Shown in pieces: positions 40,449 through 49,408 of a DNA stretch of 64,000 nucleotides. Source of the stretch: Actinomycetota bacterium. Its GTDB lineage: Bacteria > Actinomycetota > Acidimicrobiia > Acidimicrobiales > Aldehydirespiratoraceae. The stretch spans positions 25,857 to 89,856 of the forward strand of contig JAPOHW010000014.1 in NCBI GenBank assembly GCA_029979265.1, in the 5' to 3' direction. The notes under the pieces are model-generated. The model was not told where the DNA came from. It searched no databases and saw only the letters and a list, made by a program, of their open reading frames with translations. The first letter of the stretch is position 1. Each line of letters begins with the position of its first letter. The position numbers and the translations under genes were made by a program.

Positions 40449-40690
40449 GAGGGGGTCCTCCTCGGGCAGGGGCCCGATCGAGCGTCTGTTCTGGCGATCC
40501 GTTCTCACGACCGCTGGTCGTGGGCAGGGGGCGGGCGAATCACCGACGCCAACAAGCGCTCGACAAGCTACATCGTGTTTGTCACACAATCGCAACATTG
40601 TGGCAGACGTCACAGTGACGTGACGGGCGCTGCGGGGCGAGGTCGTGGCGGTTCGAGCCGAGGAACGTCCCGGTCTGCTGGGCGATCGAC
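40449..40690 (-). promoter_or_regulatory. Upstream region of the Rpf-like gene with a CRP-type site
   Basis: On the gene's strand, TGTGA-CGTCTG-CCACA (40614-40599) matches the CRP consensus TGTGA-N6-TCACA at nine of ten positions. Two further dyads lie here: ACGTCAC-A-GTGACGT (40607-40621) and CACAAT-N6-ATTGTG (40585-40602). TAGCTT (40570-40565) is a possible -10 box, leaving a leader of about 110 nt with a small ACGACC/GGTCGT hairpin near 40507-40521. Mycobacterial rpf genes are CRP-controlled, which makes the site plausible. Confidence 0.45.
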
Positions 40691-42052
40691 CTACTCGGCG
40701 CCGGCCAGACGGCCCTGCCGCACGCAGGCCGGGAGCCCGAGTCCGCGCATCTGCGCACCGGTCAACGTGACACCGGGCATGGAGACCGCCAGCGCTTCGT
40801 CGAGGGCGTCACAGCGATCGAGATGACCGGGCCGGTACTGGGGGAGCGATTGCTTCCACGGAGTCAGACGCACGATCGGTTCGCCGCGAAGGCCCACCGT
40901 CTCGGCAAGTTCGGCACAGAGTTGGGCGACAAGCTCCTCGGAAGTCAGTTCGAGCCACCGCAGATCGTCGGTGCGACCCGCCGACACCCGCAGGATCGCA
41001 TGGGTGCCGTCGTCGTAGTGGGCCCACTTCGACGATGCCCACGAGCACGCCGTCATGAGCAGACCCTCGGTGCGCGGTGCGAGAAACCCCGAACCGTCGA
41101 GTGGGTGCTCGATGTGGGACCTGTCGATCACGAAGGTGACGAGGACTGCGTCGCCGTAGGGGAGTTCAGTGAGGGTGGTAGCAGCGTCGGGCGCATGGGA
41201 CGAGACAAGACCGGCGCTGATCCAGGCGGGGGTCGCAAGCACAACGCGGTCGGCTGGATAGCTCGCAGCTGCGGTGCGCACCGACCAACCGGTGCCGTTG
41301 CGTTCGAGTCGCACCACGGCCTCGCCGGTTCGAACCCGATCGCCGAGTTCGGTGTGGAGCGCATCGATGATGCGGCGGTTTCCGCCGGTCACGCCGTTGA
41401 ACACTGGTCCGGCGGCAGCCGCCTGCGCCTCACTCACCTGTCTGCGGAGCGCGTCTCGCAGCGAGCCACCGACCCTCGCGGCAGCGGCGAGTTGAGCTGC
41501 GCCGGCATCGATCGACAACCCGTCGGCGTTGCCTGCGTTGATCCCCCCGAGCAACGGGTCGATCAGGCGTTCGAAGACCTCGTCACCGACACGGGGTCGC
41601 AAGACCTCGCCCACCGATGCGTCCTCGACGAGTGGCGCAGCGATCGTGTCGATCCGGTTCGCGAAATCCTTGACCCCCGTCTCGGACACGATGCCGCTCG
41701 CCGCGACGGCATCGACGTCGAACGGGACCCCGAGCACCGAAGGTGAGGGGATGCTTCGCAGTCCACCGTTCGCCCAGATGAACGCCTGCGCCCCGGTGGG
41801 CGACACGAGGTCGTTGCCGAGCCCAAGTTCGTGACACAGATCGACGACCTCGGGCTGGCGAGCGAGGAAACCATCGGCCGCCATGTCGACCGGGAAGGGA
41901 AGGGCGGCGCCGTCGACGAAGCCGGAGTCGATCTTGCCCCCGACGCGAGCGGTCGCTTCCAGCACCGTCACGTCCCGCCCGAGACGGGCGGCCTCGTGGG
42001 CTGCGGCAAGGCCGGAGATGCCTCCACCGACCACCACGACCCGGTCGCTCAC
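40691..42052 (-). CDS. hemY: Coproporphyrinogen III / protoporphyrinogen IX oxidase (HemY/CgoX)
   Basis: 453 aa FAD enzyme. The N-terminal dinucleotide site is V-V-V-G-G-G-I-S-G-L-A-A-A, and further blocks are G-G-K-I, P-L-L-G-G-I-N-A-G-N and the C-terminal Q-S-L-P-Q-Y-R-P-G-H. With ChdC in the same genome the coproporphyrin-dependent route (CgoX) is likely. GTG start overlaps the hemE stop (GTGA). Confidence 0.92.
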   Translation of the reverse strand: MSDRVVVVGGGISGLAAAHEAARLGRDVTVLEATARVGGKIDSGFVDGAALPFPVDMAADGFLARQPEVVDLCHELGLGNDLVSPTGAQAFIWANGGLRSIPSPSVLGVPFDVDAVAASGIVSETGVKDFANRIDTIAAPLVEDASVGEVLRPRVGDEVFERLIDPLLGGINAGNADGLSIDAGAAQLAAAARVGGSLRDALRRQVSEAQAAAAGPVFNGVTGGNRRIIDALHTELGDRVRTGEAVVRLERNGTGWSVRTAAASYPADRVVLATPAWISAGLVSSHAPDAATTLTELPYGDAVLVTFVIDRSHIEHPLDGSGFLAPRTEGLLMTACSWASSKWAHYDDGTHAILRVSAGRTDDLRWLELTSEELVAQLCAELAETVGLRGEPIVRLTPWKQSLPQYRPGHLDRCDALDEALAVSMPGVTLTGAQMRGLGLPACVRQGRLAGAE

Positions 42053-43110
42053 GGGGTCTCGGATCCTCGATGTTCGACGGTGCCCTCCTCGTGGACCACC
42101 CGCACGACCTCGGCAAGGACGTCGGGGTCGGTCGTCGGCATCACCCCGTGGCCGAGGTTGAACACATGACCGGGGTGCCCGGCGTTTGCTGCGAGCACGT
42201 CGCGAGCGGCGTCGCAGGCGATCTCGACGCCGGCGAAGGCAACGGTGGGGTCGAGATTGCCCTGCAGTGCTTTGCCGTCGCCGACCCGTTCACGGGCGGC
42301 CCCGAGCGGAACCCGCCAGTCGACACCGACGACGTCAGCCCCGGTTGCGGCGATCTGCGGGAGCAGCTCGCCGGTTGTCACGCCGAAATGGATGCGGGGC
42401 ACACCGGTGTCGGCGATCGCGTCGAGCACCTTCTGGCTGTGCGGGAACACGTAGCGCTGGTACTGCGCCGGGCTGAGCGATCCGGCCCACGAATCGAAGA
42501 GTTGGACCGCCGAGGCACCGTTGTCGATCTGGCTGCGAAGTGAGGTGATCGCTAGGTCGGCGAGGCGGTCACACAGGGCGTGCCAGAGGCTCTCGTTCGC
42601 GAACATCATCGCCTTGGTGTTCACATAGTCGCGGCTTGGGCGACCTTCGATCAGGTAGGACGCAACGGTGAAGGGTGCCCCGGCGAACCCGATGAGCGGC
42701 CGGTCGAGTTCGGCGACGAGTTGCCGGACAGTCTCGAGCACGTACGGCGTGTCGGCTTCGGGGTCGAGTGGACGGAGACGGGTGAGGTCGTCCTCGTGGC
42801 GGAATGGTTCCTCTACCTCGGGACCGACCCCGGGGGTGACGGTGAGGCCGAATCCGATCGCATGGGCGGGAACGACGATGTCGGAGTAGAGAATTGCTGC
42901 GTCGACGTCGTAGCGGCGGATCGGTTGCAGTGTGATCTCGGTCGACAGGTCAGGGTCGGCGATCGCATCGAGAATGGTGCCGCTGCCGCGAATGGCGCGG
43001 TACTCCGGCAGCGACCGGCCGGCCTGACGCATGAACCACACCGGGACTCGGTCGTGGGGAAGTCCCCGGCAGGCCCGGATGAAGGGATGGTCGTCGAACC
43101 GCTCGTCCAC
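42049..43110 (-). CDS. hemE: Uroporphyrinogen decarboxylase
   Basis: 353 aa from the GTG at 43110; TAGCCT (43123-43118) seven bases upstream indicates a leaderless start. Diagnostic motifs are V-W-F-M-R-Q-A-G-R-S-L-P-E-Y near residue 24 and G-F-A-G-A-P-F-T-V-A-S-Y, plus the conserved D of Y-S-D-I and the late H of N-L-G-H-G-V. It converts uroporphyrinogen III to coproporphyrinogen III, the branch point feeding HemY/CgoX encoded next. Confidence 0.95.
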   Translation of the reverse strand: MDERFDDHPFIRACRGLPHDRVPVWFMRQAGRSLPEYRAIRGSGTILDAIADPDLSTEITLQPIRRYDVDAAILYSDIVVPAHAIGFGLTVTPGVGPEVEEPFRHEDDLTRLRPLDPEADTPYVLETVRQLVAELDRPLIGFAGAPFTVASYLIEGRPSRDYVNTKAMMFANESLWHALCDRLADLAITSLRSQIDNGASAVQLFDSWAGSLSPAQYQRYVFPHSQKVLDAIADTGVPRIHFGVTTGELLPQIAATGADVVGVDWRVPLGAARERVGDGKALQGNLDPTVAFAGVEIACDAARDVLAANAGHPGHVFNLGHGVMPTTDPDVLAEVVRVVHEEGTVEHRGSETP

Positions 43111-43165
43111 GACGTCGAGGCTACCGGTGCGGGGTGAATCAACGAGGAGGTGGGAGGCCCGTACG

Positions 43166-44098
43166 ATGCGGGCCATGCGGCGCATCCCCCTCGTCACGAT
43201 CGCAGTTGGGGTGATGGTGTTGGTCGGGTGTGGCACGGTGTCGGTCGAGACCACGACCGGCTCCGACGTCGGCAAGGTCGGGGTCGAGGCGGCACCGAGC
43301 CGTGGTGCTGATGCTGCGGTCGAGACGACTGCACTGGTTTCGACTACCAGTTGGGCGCCGAATCTGCCCGAGGGGAGGGTGTCTCCCGGTGGTGACGACG
43401 GTGAGAGCGAGCCGTCCGGCTCACCCGACGCCGTCCCGAACGACTCGACCACGACGGGTGCGCCGACGGTGTCGACGACGACCGGGGCAGCTGGGGGTCA
43501 ACCAACCACGACGCAGGGCCCCACGACGACGACCACCCCGGCGACGACGGTGCCGCTCGAGTACCACGAGGTCGGTTACATCCACTTCGCATGGGCCGGG
43601 GATCTCGCCGTCTTCTTGCCCGTCGCTCGATACGAGACGGTTGGGTTCCACGAGTCGGGGCACGACGGCGCCTTTCAACTCGACGTCGTCGGAATCACCG
43701 ACTGGGTGACGCTGGCATCGCGCGGGCGGGGGACCGGGTCGCGCACAGCCGCCGACATCGTGGTGCCTCCCGACGAAGTGATCATCGCTCCCGTCACCGG
43801 TGTGGTGATCCGGGCCGGGACCTACACGCTCTACTGCGACCACTCCGACAATTTCGTGGTGATCGAACCTGCGGGCCGCCCCGGCTGGGAACTGAAGATC
43901 TTCCACTTCGAAGGTCTGGCGGTCGGTGTGGGCGACGACGTCGTTGCCGCAAAGACGGTGATCGGCTCGTCGGGTCGGGTGCTGCCCTTCGAGTCACAGG
44001 TCGACGAGTTCACCGCCGAGCCGTCGAACGCACACGTTCACCTCGAGGTGATCGACACATCGATTCCCGACCGCCCCAGCACCGGAGGCGGTTGCTAG
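43166..44098 (+). CDS. Lipoprotein with M23 (LytM)-like domain
   Basis: 310 aa. Two starts are possible: ATG 43166 after GGGAGG, or ATG 43175, which has TACGAT seven bases upstream. The signal ends in V-L-V-G-C. Residues about 25-135 are a low-complexity Thr/Ser/Pro linker with long Thr runs. The C-terminal domain resembles M23 endopeptidases, with D-I-V-V-P-P and I-I-A-P-V-T-G-V-V and the terminal H-V-H-L-E-V (HxH). The usual upstream zinc histidine is missing. It may be a non-catalytic LytM regulator of cell-wall enzymes. Confidence 0.7.
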   Translation: MRAMRRIPLVTIAVGVMVLVGCGTVSVETTTGSDVGKVGVEAAPSRGADAAVETTALVSTTSWAPNLPEGRVSPGGDDGESEPSGSPDAVPNDSTTTGAPTVSTTTGAAGGQPTTTQGPTTTTTPATTVPLEYHEVGYIHFAWAGDLAVFLPVARYETVGFHESGHDGAFQLDVVGITDWVTLASRGRGTGSRTAADIVVPPDEVIIAPVTGVVIRAGTYTLYCDHSDNFVVIEPAGRPGWELKIFHFEGLAVGVGDDVVAAKTVIGSSGRVLPFESQVDEFTAEPSNAHVHLEVIDTSIPDRPSTGGGC

Positions 44099-44102
44099 CG
44101 GC

Positions 44103-45050
44103 TCAGTTGGCGGCGGTGCCGAGGATCGCCCGGATGCCGTCGCCGTCTCGACCGGCGAGCACTCGCTCGGTGGCGGCGCGCCCCGCTTGGCAGGCCCGAC
44201 GACGCAGCGTGTCATCGGTTCGCGACAGTTCGGCCAGCTCGGGTTCGGCCGGCTCGATGACCACGACCGCCGTGCCTCTGCTTCGGATCTCGGCGACTTC
44301 ACTGTCGAGTTTGTTGCTGAACCACCAACGTTCGGTATCGCCGGTCCAGCTGCGAGTGTCCGGGGTTGCCGTCTTGACCGACGAGATGATCACGAGGTCG
44401 AACCCGAGCGTGGCGACCAGATCGGCGTTGGTCGACGAGTGGACGGCACCGTCGATGTACTCCCGGCTGCCGATCGTGGTTGGTGTGTAGATCGCTGGGA
44501 TGGCCGATGACGCCTGCGACGCCTGACCCGGCGTCCCACGAACGTCGTCTCGCCCGAAAACGATCCGCTTCCCGTCGTTCGTGCGTACGGCGACGATCCA
44601 CAGGGGTTGCGACGGCCAGCCGTCGGGAAGGAGTTCGTCGATGCGGGTGGCGATCGCCTCGCCACTGCGGGTGCCGTTGGGGAGCAGTCCGAACGCAACC
44701 CGAACGGGATCGATGCTCCACGGGGGCCACGCAGCGCGCAGCGCCATCTTCGGCGACGACGGCACGGGCGCTCGGTCGGTAACCGGCTCGTCGTAGGGCG
44801 TCACGATCCGGCTCGTGATCGCCTGACCGTCGGGTGTGAGTTCGCGACCCAGATGCCGGTTCTCGACGTCACCCGGGCCAAGCCCGGCGCGCAGCGCCGT
44901 CGAGGTGAACGATCCGGCGGAGGTGCCCACCAGCAATTCGGCCGTGCGGGCGTCGAAACCGGTGTGCTCGGCGAGCGCGCCAACCACGCCGCTGTGCCAG
45001 GGGTCGCCCTTCGGGCCACCAGCACTGAAAACGACACCGACCGAGACCAT
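44103..45050 (-). CDS. Patatin-like phospholipase
   Basis: 315 aa. Oxyanion loop G-G-P-K-G (11-15), nucleophile elbow G-T-S-A-G with S44 and the catalytic Asp in Y-I-D-G-A-V-H-S. It is a Ser-Asp dyad lipid acyl hydrolase; no signal peptide. The ATG at 45050 has TACCCT (45062-45057) six bases upstream. It is convergent with the M23-like lipoprotein gene 4 bp away and divergent from helD. Confidence 0.9.
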   Translation of the reverse strand: MVSVGVVFSAGGPKGDPWHSGVVGALAEHTGFDARTAELLVGTSAGSFTSTALRAGLGPGDVENRHLGRELTPDGQAITSRIVTPYDEPVTDRAPVPSSPKMALRAAWPPWSIDPVRVAFGLLPNGTRSGEAIATRIDELLPDGWPSQPLWIVAVRTNDGKRIVFGRDDVRGTPGQASQASSAIPAIYTPTTIGSREYIDGAVHSSTNADLVATLGFDLVIISSVKTATPDTRSWTGDTERWWFSNKLDSEVAEIRSRGTAVVVIEPAEPELAELSRTDDTLRRRACQAGRAATERVLAGRDGDGIRAILGTAAN

Positions 45051-45068
45051 GCAGGCAGGGTACCGAGC

Positions 45069-45122
45069 CGATCCGGCGAGGCGTTTCGTCCAGTCCGGAT
45101 CGAGTCCAGATCTCGCTAGGCT
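45069..45122 (+). promoter_or_regulatory. helD promoter with upstream dyad
   Basis: TAGGCT (45117-45122) is a -10 candidate leading to a leader with GAGGAAAG before the GTG at 45150. Upstream, CGATCCGG (45069-45076) and CCGGATCG (45095-45102) form a perfect dyad with an 18-bp spacer over the -35 area. It may be an operator; no rifamycin-associated element was recognised. Confidence 0.35.
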
Positions 45123-45149
45123 CTTCTGCTCCCCTTCTGAGGAAAGTCC

Positions 45150-47222
45150 GTGTCGGAGCGTCATCCCGAACTCGATGCTGAGCAGGCGTACCTCGATTGG
45201 GCGTACGCGTGCCTGGAAGACGCCAGAGAGCGCGCCGCCGGGGTCACCAGCGGCTACGAACCCCAGCGGGGTGGCACCGAGCAGCATCGTCATGAGCGCG
45301 AGTCCATCGTGGAGGTCGCCGTGCAGCGGCTCACCCAGCTGAACCTCGGCGATCGGGCGCTCGTTTTCGGTCGCATCGACCTCGAGGGGACGGGCGAAGC
45401 CTTCTACATCGGTCGTCTCGGCGTCTGGGATCGCACGCAGGATCCGGTGGTCGTCGACTGGCGGGCACCGATCGCCGAGCCGTTCTACCGGGCGACTGGA
45501 CGCGAATCGATGGGCATCGAGCGACGGCGGCACTTCGCCACGCGCGGTCGCACGCTGCTCGGGATCGACGACGAACTGTTCGGCGACCTCGCCTCGGGAA
45601 CGGCCGAGGGAGAGGTGCGGGGACAGGGGGCGCTGGTCGCCGCTATCGAAGCGTCGCGTACCGGCCGTCTGGGCGACATCGTCGCCACGATCCAGGGCGA
45701 GCAAGACGAGATCATCCGCGCCCCGATGGCCGGTGTTGTGCTGGTGCAGGGTGGGCCGGGGACGGGCAAAACCGTTGTGGCACTGCACCGCGCCGCCTAC
45801 CTGCTCTACACCCACCGGTTCCCGCTCGAGGGCCAAGGCGTGCTCGTTGTCGGCCCCAACCGTTTGTTCCTCGCCTACATCGAGCAGGTGCTGCCGTCGC
45901 TCGGCGAGGCCGGAGTCGAGATCGCCGTGCTCGGTGACCTGTTGCGGCCGAGGGTGCGGGTCGACCGCCTCGACGACGAAGCGACCGCAGCCGTGAAGGG
46001 CGATCTCCGCATGACCAGGGTGCTCGCAAAAGCAGTCGATGATCGCGAGCGGCCACTTCGCGAAGACCTCCATGTCGGCTTCGGTGTGCAACGCCTGCGC
46101 CTCACCGTGGGCGACTCCCGAGCGATCATCCGAGAGGCCCGACGTCGGTCGCGGGGCCACAATTCCGGCCGCAAAGTCGTGGAAGAACTGGTCTTTGCGA
46201 AGCTGGCGGCGAGTGCTCGCAAGTCGGTCGAGGCCGCTGCGGTGCGGGAGCGACTGCGTGGCGAGTTGCCCCTGCGCGAAGCCCTCGAATGGATGTGGCC
46301 GGTCCTGACCCCGGCCCACCTGCTCCACGACCTCTTTGGATCCACAGCGCTGCTTCGCTCGGCCAATCGGGCCGGCACGGGGGCAACGTTCACCGACGAC
46401 GAGATCGTGCGGCTGTATCGGCCTCGCTCGAGACATGCCGAGGCTGTCATCTGGCGGTTCTCCGACGTGCCGTTGCTCGACGAGGCACGAGCGCTGCTCG
46501 GCTATCGACCCGGCAAACGGGACGAAGACGCAGTCCGTACGTACGGCCACATCTGTATCGACGAGGCTCAGGATCTCTCACCGATGGAGCTCCGCATGGT
46601 CGGACGACGTTCGCTGAACGGGTCGATGACCGTGGTCGGCGACATCGCTCAGGCCACAGGGGCGTGGGCCAACGACGGGTGGGACAACGTCCTCGACCGA
46701 CTGCCCCGCAAGCGCGAGGTGCAACGCCGGGAACTGTCGATCGGCTATCGGATTCCGGGCCCGGCCATGACGCTCGCCAACCGAGTGCTGCCCCATGCTG
46801 CGCCGGGCCTTCGGCCCCCTCGACCGGTGCGTGAGGACGGCGATGCCCCCACGATTCGCCGGCTCGACCGTCTCGCTGACGGTCTTGTCGATGTGGTGCT
46901 GTCGGAACTCGAGGCGGTTGGAGAGGGCAATGTCGCCGTGATCGTGCCCGACTCGCTTGTCACAGCGGTCAATGCCGTGTTCGAGTCGGCCGCCATCGCG
47001 ATCGGTGGTGCCAACCGTCACGGTCTCGACCAGCGGGTCACCCTGGTGCCGGTTCGACTGGTGAAGGGCCTCGAGGTCGACGCAGCAGTCGTGGTCGAAC
47101 CGGCGCGGATCATCGAGGAGGAAGTGCAGGGGGTTCGATCGCTGTACGTTGCGCTCACGCGGGCCACGAAACGAATCGCGGTCGTGCATGTCGATCCGCT
47201 TCCTGCGATGCTGCGCGAATGA
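45150..47222 (+). CDS. HelD/HelR-like RNA polymerase recycling ATPase (UvrD superfamily)
   Basis: 690 aa. A coiled-coil-like N-terminal arm (about 1-60), then V-V-D-W-R-A-P-I-A-E-P-F-Y, Walker A G-G-P-G-T-G-K-T (201-208), Walker B D-E-A-Q-D-L-S-P-M-E near residue 472, and a C-terminal Y-V-A-L-T-R-A-T-K-R. The W-R-A-P-x-x-x-x-F-Y block and layout are those of HelD, which removes stalled RNA polymerase; actinobacterial HelR forms also protect against rifamycins. GTG start after GAGGAAAG. It overlaps the next gene by four bases. Confidence 0.88.
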   Translation: MSERHPELDAEQAYLDWAYACLEDARERAAGVTSGYEPQRGGTEQHRHERESIVEVAVQRLTQLNLGDRALVFGRIDLEGTGEAFYIGRLGVWDRTQDPVVVDWRAPIAEPFYRATGRESMGIERRRHFATRGRTLLGIDDELFGDLASGTAEGEVRGQGALVAAIEASRTGRLGDIVATIQGEQDEIIRAPMAGVVLVQGGPGTGKTVVALHRAAYLLYTHRFPLEGQGVLVVGPNRLFLAYIEQVLPSLGEAGVEIAVLGDLLRPRVRVDRLDDEATAAVKGDLRMTRVLAKAVDDRERPLREDLHVGFGVQRLRLTVGDSRAIIREARRRSRGHNSGRKVVEELVFAKLAASARKSVEAAAVRERLRGELPLREALEWMWPVLTPAHLLHDLFGSTALLRSANRAGTGATFTDDEIVRLYRPRSRHAEAVIWRFSDVPLLDEARALLGYRPGKRDEDAVRTYGHICIDEAQDLSPMELRMVGRRSLNGSMTVVGDIAQATGAWANDGWDNVLDRLPRKREVQRRELSIGYRIPGPAMTLANRVLPHAAPGLRPPRPVREDGDAPTIRRLDRLADGLVDVVLSELEAVGEGNVAVIVPDSLVTAVNAVFESAAIAIGGANRHGLDQRVTLVPVRLVKGLEVDAAVVVEPARIIEEEVQGVRSLYVALTRATKRIAVVHVDPLPAMLRE

Positions 47223-48178
47223 CGGACACGGCAAACCCTCCGTACGACGTGTCGCTGTTGCCGCCCGCCGGTGATGCGCCTCGCTGTGCCGTGCACACGG
47301 CATCGATTGCCGTCGATCTGGCCGGCTCAGCGCTGCATGTCGACGAAGTGGTGATGATCGATGTGCCGTTGCCGTGGCCCAAACCGGTGTGGGCGGCGGA
47401 TGGGTTCACCCACGTCCCCGAAGCCGTCCTCGCTGCCGGCGACAACGGTCGTCGGGTGCGGGCACTGGCGGCGGTCCCGCTCGACGATGGTGTTCGGCGC
47501 ATCGTTGCCTACGAACGTGCCGATGGGCTCGGCCCGATGGTCCGTCACGAGTGGCACGCCCCCGAGGACGAGATCCCCGCCTTGGCCGACCAGCTCGTGC
47601 GGGCCGGCGTGGGTGCCGGTGACCACGCTCGGGTCGATGGCGGATCGGGTCGTCGTGAGGTCGCCATCTGTGCGCAGGGCTCACACGACGTCTGTTGTGG
47701 TGCCGACGGGATGCGGCTTGTCAACGACGTGCGCGAGGCTCGGCCGGGCCTGTCGATCCGAATGGTGAGCCATACCGGAGGGCATCGCTTCGCCCCGACC
47801 GGCCTGACCTTTCCCGATGGTCGCATGTGGGGGTTCGTTTCCGTCGAGGAGATGGTCCGTATCGTCGACCGAGCCGGCTCACCGGCCACCGTCGCCGATC
47901 GTTGTCGGGGCTGGATGGGAACCGAACCCGTGGGTCAGGTTGCCGAGCGGGCCGTGTTCGCTGCGGTCGACGACTGGTCGGTCGACGACGCGGTCCGCAC
48001 GGTCGAGGTGCGCGACAGCCCGGAAGGCTGGGCATGTGTGGTCCGGCTCGAGGGGCGGGTGTTCGATGTCGAGGTTGTGCCGGGACGGGCAGTGCCCTCG
48101 ATTGCCTGCCGGGCCGACGGTGGCCTGCCGGCAAAGCCGGGTCGAGAGTTCCGGGTGGTGTCCGTGGCCCAACGGTGA
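47219..48178 (+). CDS. Sucrase/ferredoxin-like protein
   Basis: 319 aa. The core I-C-A-Q-G-S-H-D-V-C-C-G and S-H-T-G-G-H-R-F-A-P-T are the signature of the Suc_Fer-like (thioredoxin-like 2Fe-2S) family. The cysteines there and near the N-terminus (R-C-A-V-H-T) would hold the cluster. It is cytoplasmic. No sucrase activity is implied; the family name is historical. It is coupled to helD by an ATGA overlap, which may hint at shared stress expression. Confidence 0.82.
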   Translation: MTDTANPPYDVSLLPPAGDAPRCAVHTASIAVDLAGSALHVDEVVMIDVPLPWPKPVWAADGFTHVPEAVLAAGDNGRRVRALAAVPLDDGVRRIVAYERADGLGPMVRHEWHAPEDEIPALADQLVRAGVGAGDHARVDGGSGRREVAICAQGSHDVCCGADGMRLVNDVREARPGLSIRMVSHTGGHRFAPTGLTFPDGRMWGFVSVEEMVRIVDRAGSPATVADRCRGWMGTEPVGQVAERAVFAAVDDWSVDDAVRTVEVRDSPEGWACVVRLEGRVFDVEVVPGRAVPSIACRADGGLPAKPGREFRVVSVAQR

Positions 48179-48283
48179 CCGTCCCGCCGCTCGACTGCCA
48201 GGCGGGTTGCTGTCTCGGCGCAGTGCCGTTCGGCGCGTCGCCGGTGTGAAGTGATCAAGGGTGCTGCCGGTAGCGTGTAAAGC

Positions 48284-49360
48284 ATGCCTGACACGGCGCT
48301 GACTCCGAAAGGGTTCTCGGTCGACTCGGTTTGCGTTCGTCTTGCCGGCGGTGACGTGCTTCGTGGGGTCGATCTGCGCGCCGATCCCGGGCAACAACTT
48401 GCCGTGCTCGGCCCGAGTGGCTGCGGCAAGACGACGCTGCTGCGGGCCCTGGCCGGGTTGCAGTCGATCGACGCTGGTGAGATTGCCATCGGTGAGCGGG
48501 TCGTGGCGTCTGCTTCGACGCATCTCGTCGCGGAGGATCGTGGTGTCGGCCTGGTGTTCCAGGACTGGGCGCTGTTCCCTCATCTGACGGTTGCGGCCAA
48601 TGTGGCCTACGGCCTTCCCGCTGGTGTGCGCGGTCGCTGGTCGTTCGGTCGTCGGGGCCAGGCCCGCATGCGCTCGTCGGTGCAGCACCTCCTCGACATG
48701 GTCGGTATCGGTGAACTTGCCGACCGGATGCCTGGTTCGCTGTCGGGTGGCCAACAGCAGCGGGTTGCGCTCGCTCGTGCCCTCGCCCCTGCCCCCTCGG
48801 TCTTGCTTCTCGACGAGCCGTTTTCGAGCCTCGACACCAGCCTGCGGACGTCGCTGCGAACAGAGGTGGCTGCACTGTTGCGCGAACTTGCGATCACGGC
48901 GGTCTTCGTCACCCACGATCAGGATGAGGCGTTCGTGCTCGGTGACGAGGTTGCGGTGATGTGCGACGGCGTGGTCGTCCAGCAGGCCCCACCCGCCGAG
49001 CTGTACGCCCATCCATCCACGCCGTGGTTGGCCCGGTTCGTCGGAGATGCCGATGTGCTCGCCGGTGAGGGTCGAGGCGACAGCGCAACGACGGCGATCG
49101 GGCAGGTGCCGTTGGAGGCGATGACCGTCGGCGGAGTCGATGTCCTGGTCCGTCCCGAAGACGTCGTGCTCGAGGCGGGAGGTGACACCATCGTGTGTGC
49201 GGTTGAGTACTACGGGCACGATGCGGTGACCTCGGTGCGGGCGTTGTCGGGTGATGTGGTGCGCAGCCGCACGACGGGCGCTCCGGCGTTTGCGGTGGGG
49301 GATCGGGTGTCGGTGCGTCACTCGGGGGTGAAGAGCATCGCCTTCCCTCGTACAGTGTGA
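48284..49360 (+). CDS. Iron(III)-type ABC transporter ATP-binding protein
   Basis: 358 aa. Walker A G-P-S-G-C-G-K-T-T (43-51), signature L-S-G-G-Q-Q-Q-R-V-A-L, Walker B L-L-L-D-E-P-F-S-S-L-D and switch V-T-H-D-Q. The last ~110 residues form a TOBE-like regulatory domain (V-R-P-E-D-V). It fits FbpC/PotA-type ATPases. It precedes the binding protein and the fused permease, so iron import is most likely. TAGCGT (48271-48276) lies seven bases before the ATG, a promoter separate from the DtxR-box promoter of the next gene. Confidence 0.9.
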   Translation: MPDTALTPKGFSVDSVCVRLAGGDVLRGVDLRADPGQQLAVLGPSGCGKTTLLRALAGLQSIDAGEIAIGERVVASASTHLVAEDRGVGLVFQDWALFPHLTVAANVAYGLPAGVRGRWSFGRRGQARMRSSVQHLLDMVGIGELADRMPGSLSGGQQQRVALARALAPAPSVLLLDEPFSSLDTSLRTSLRTEVAALLRELAITAVFVTHDQDEAFVLGDEVAVMCDGVVVQQAPPAELYAHPSTPWLARFVGDADVLAGEGRGDSATTAIGQVPLEAMTVGGVDVLVRPEDVVLEAGGDTIVCAVEYYGHDAVTSVRALSGDVVRSRTTGAPAFAVGDRVSVRHSGVKSIAFPRTV

Positions 49361-49371
49361 CAGATGTCATC

Positions 49372-49400
49372 TATTAGGTACGCCTAACAACAGCTACGTT
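49372..49400 (+). promoter_or_regulatory. DtxR/IdeR-type iron box and promoter
   Basis: TTAGGTACGCCTAA (49374-49387) is an interrupted palindrome; aligned to the 19-bp DtxR/IdeR consensus (TTAGGTTAGGCTAACCTAA) it matches 13 positions. TACGTT (49395-49400) is a likely -10 box eight bases before the ATG at 49409, so a bound repressor would block the promoter. A DtxR-family gene lies 3.4 kb downstream. Confidence 0.65.
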
Positions 49401-49408
49401 GCGTGACC

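Noticed and set aside
40449..40690. A c-di-AMP (ydaO-type) riboswitch before the Rpf-like gene, as in other actinobacteria
   Set aside because: The conserved ydaO sequence blocks were not found by eye; only small hairpins and dyads are present. A covariance-model search would settle it.
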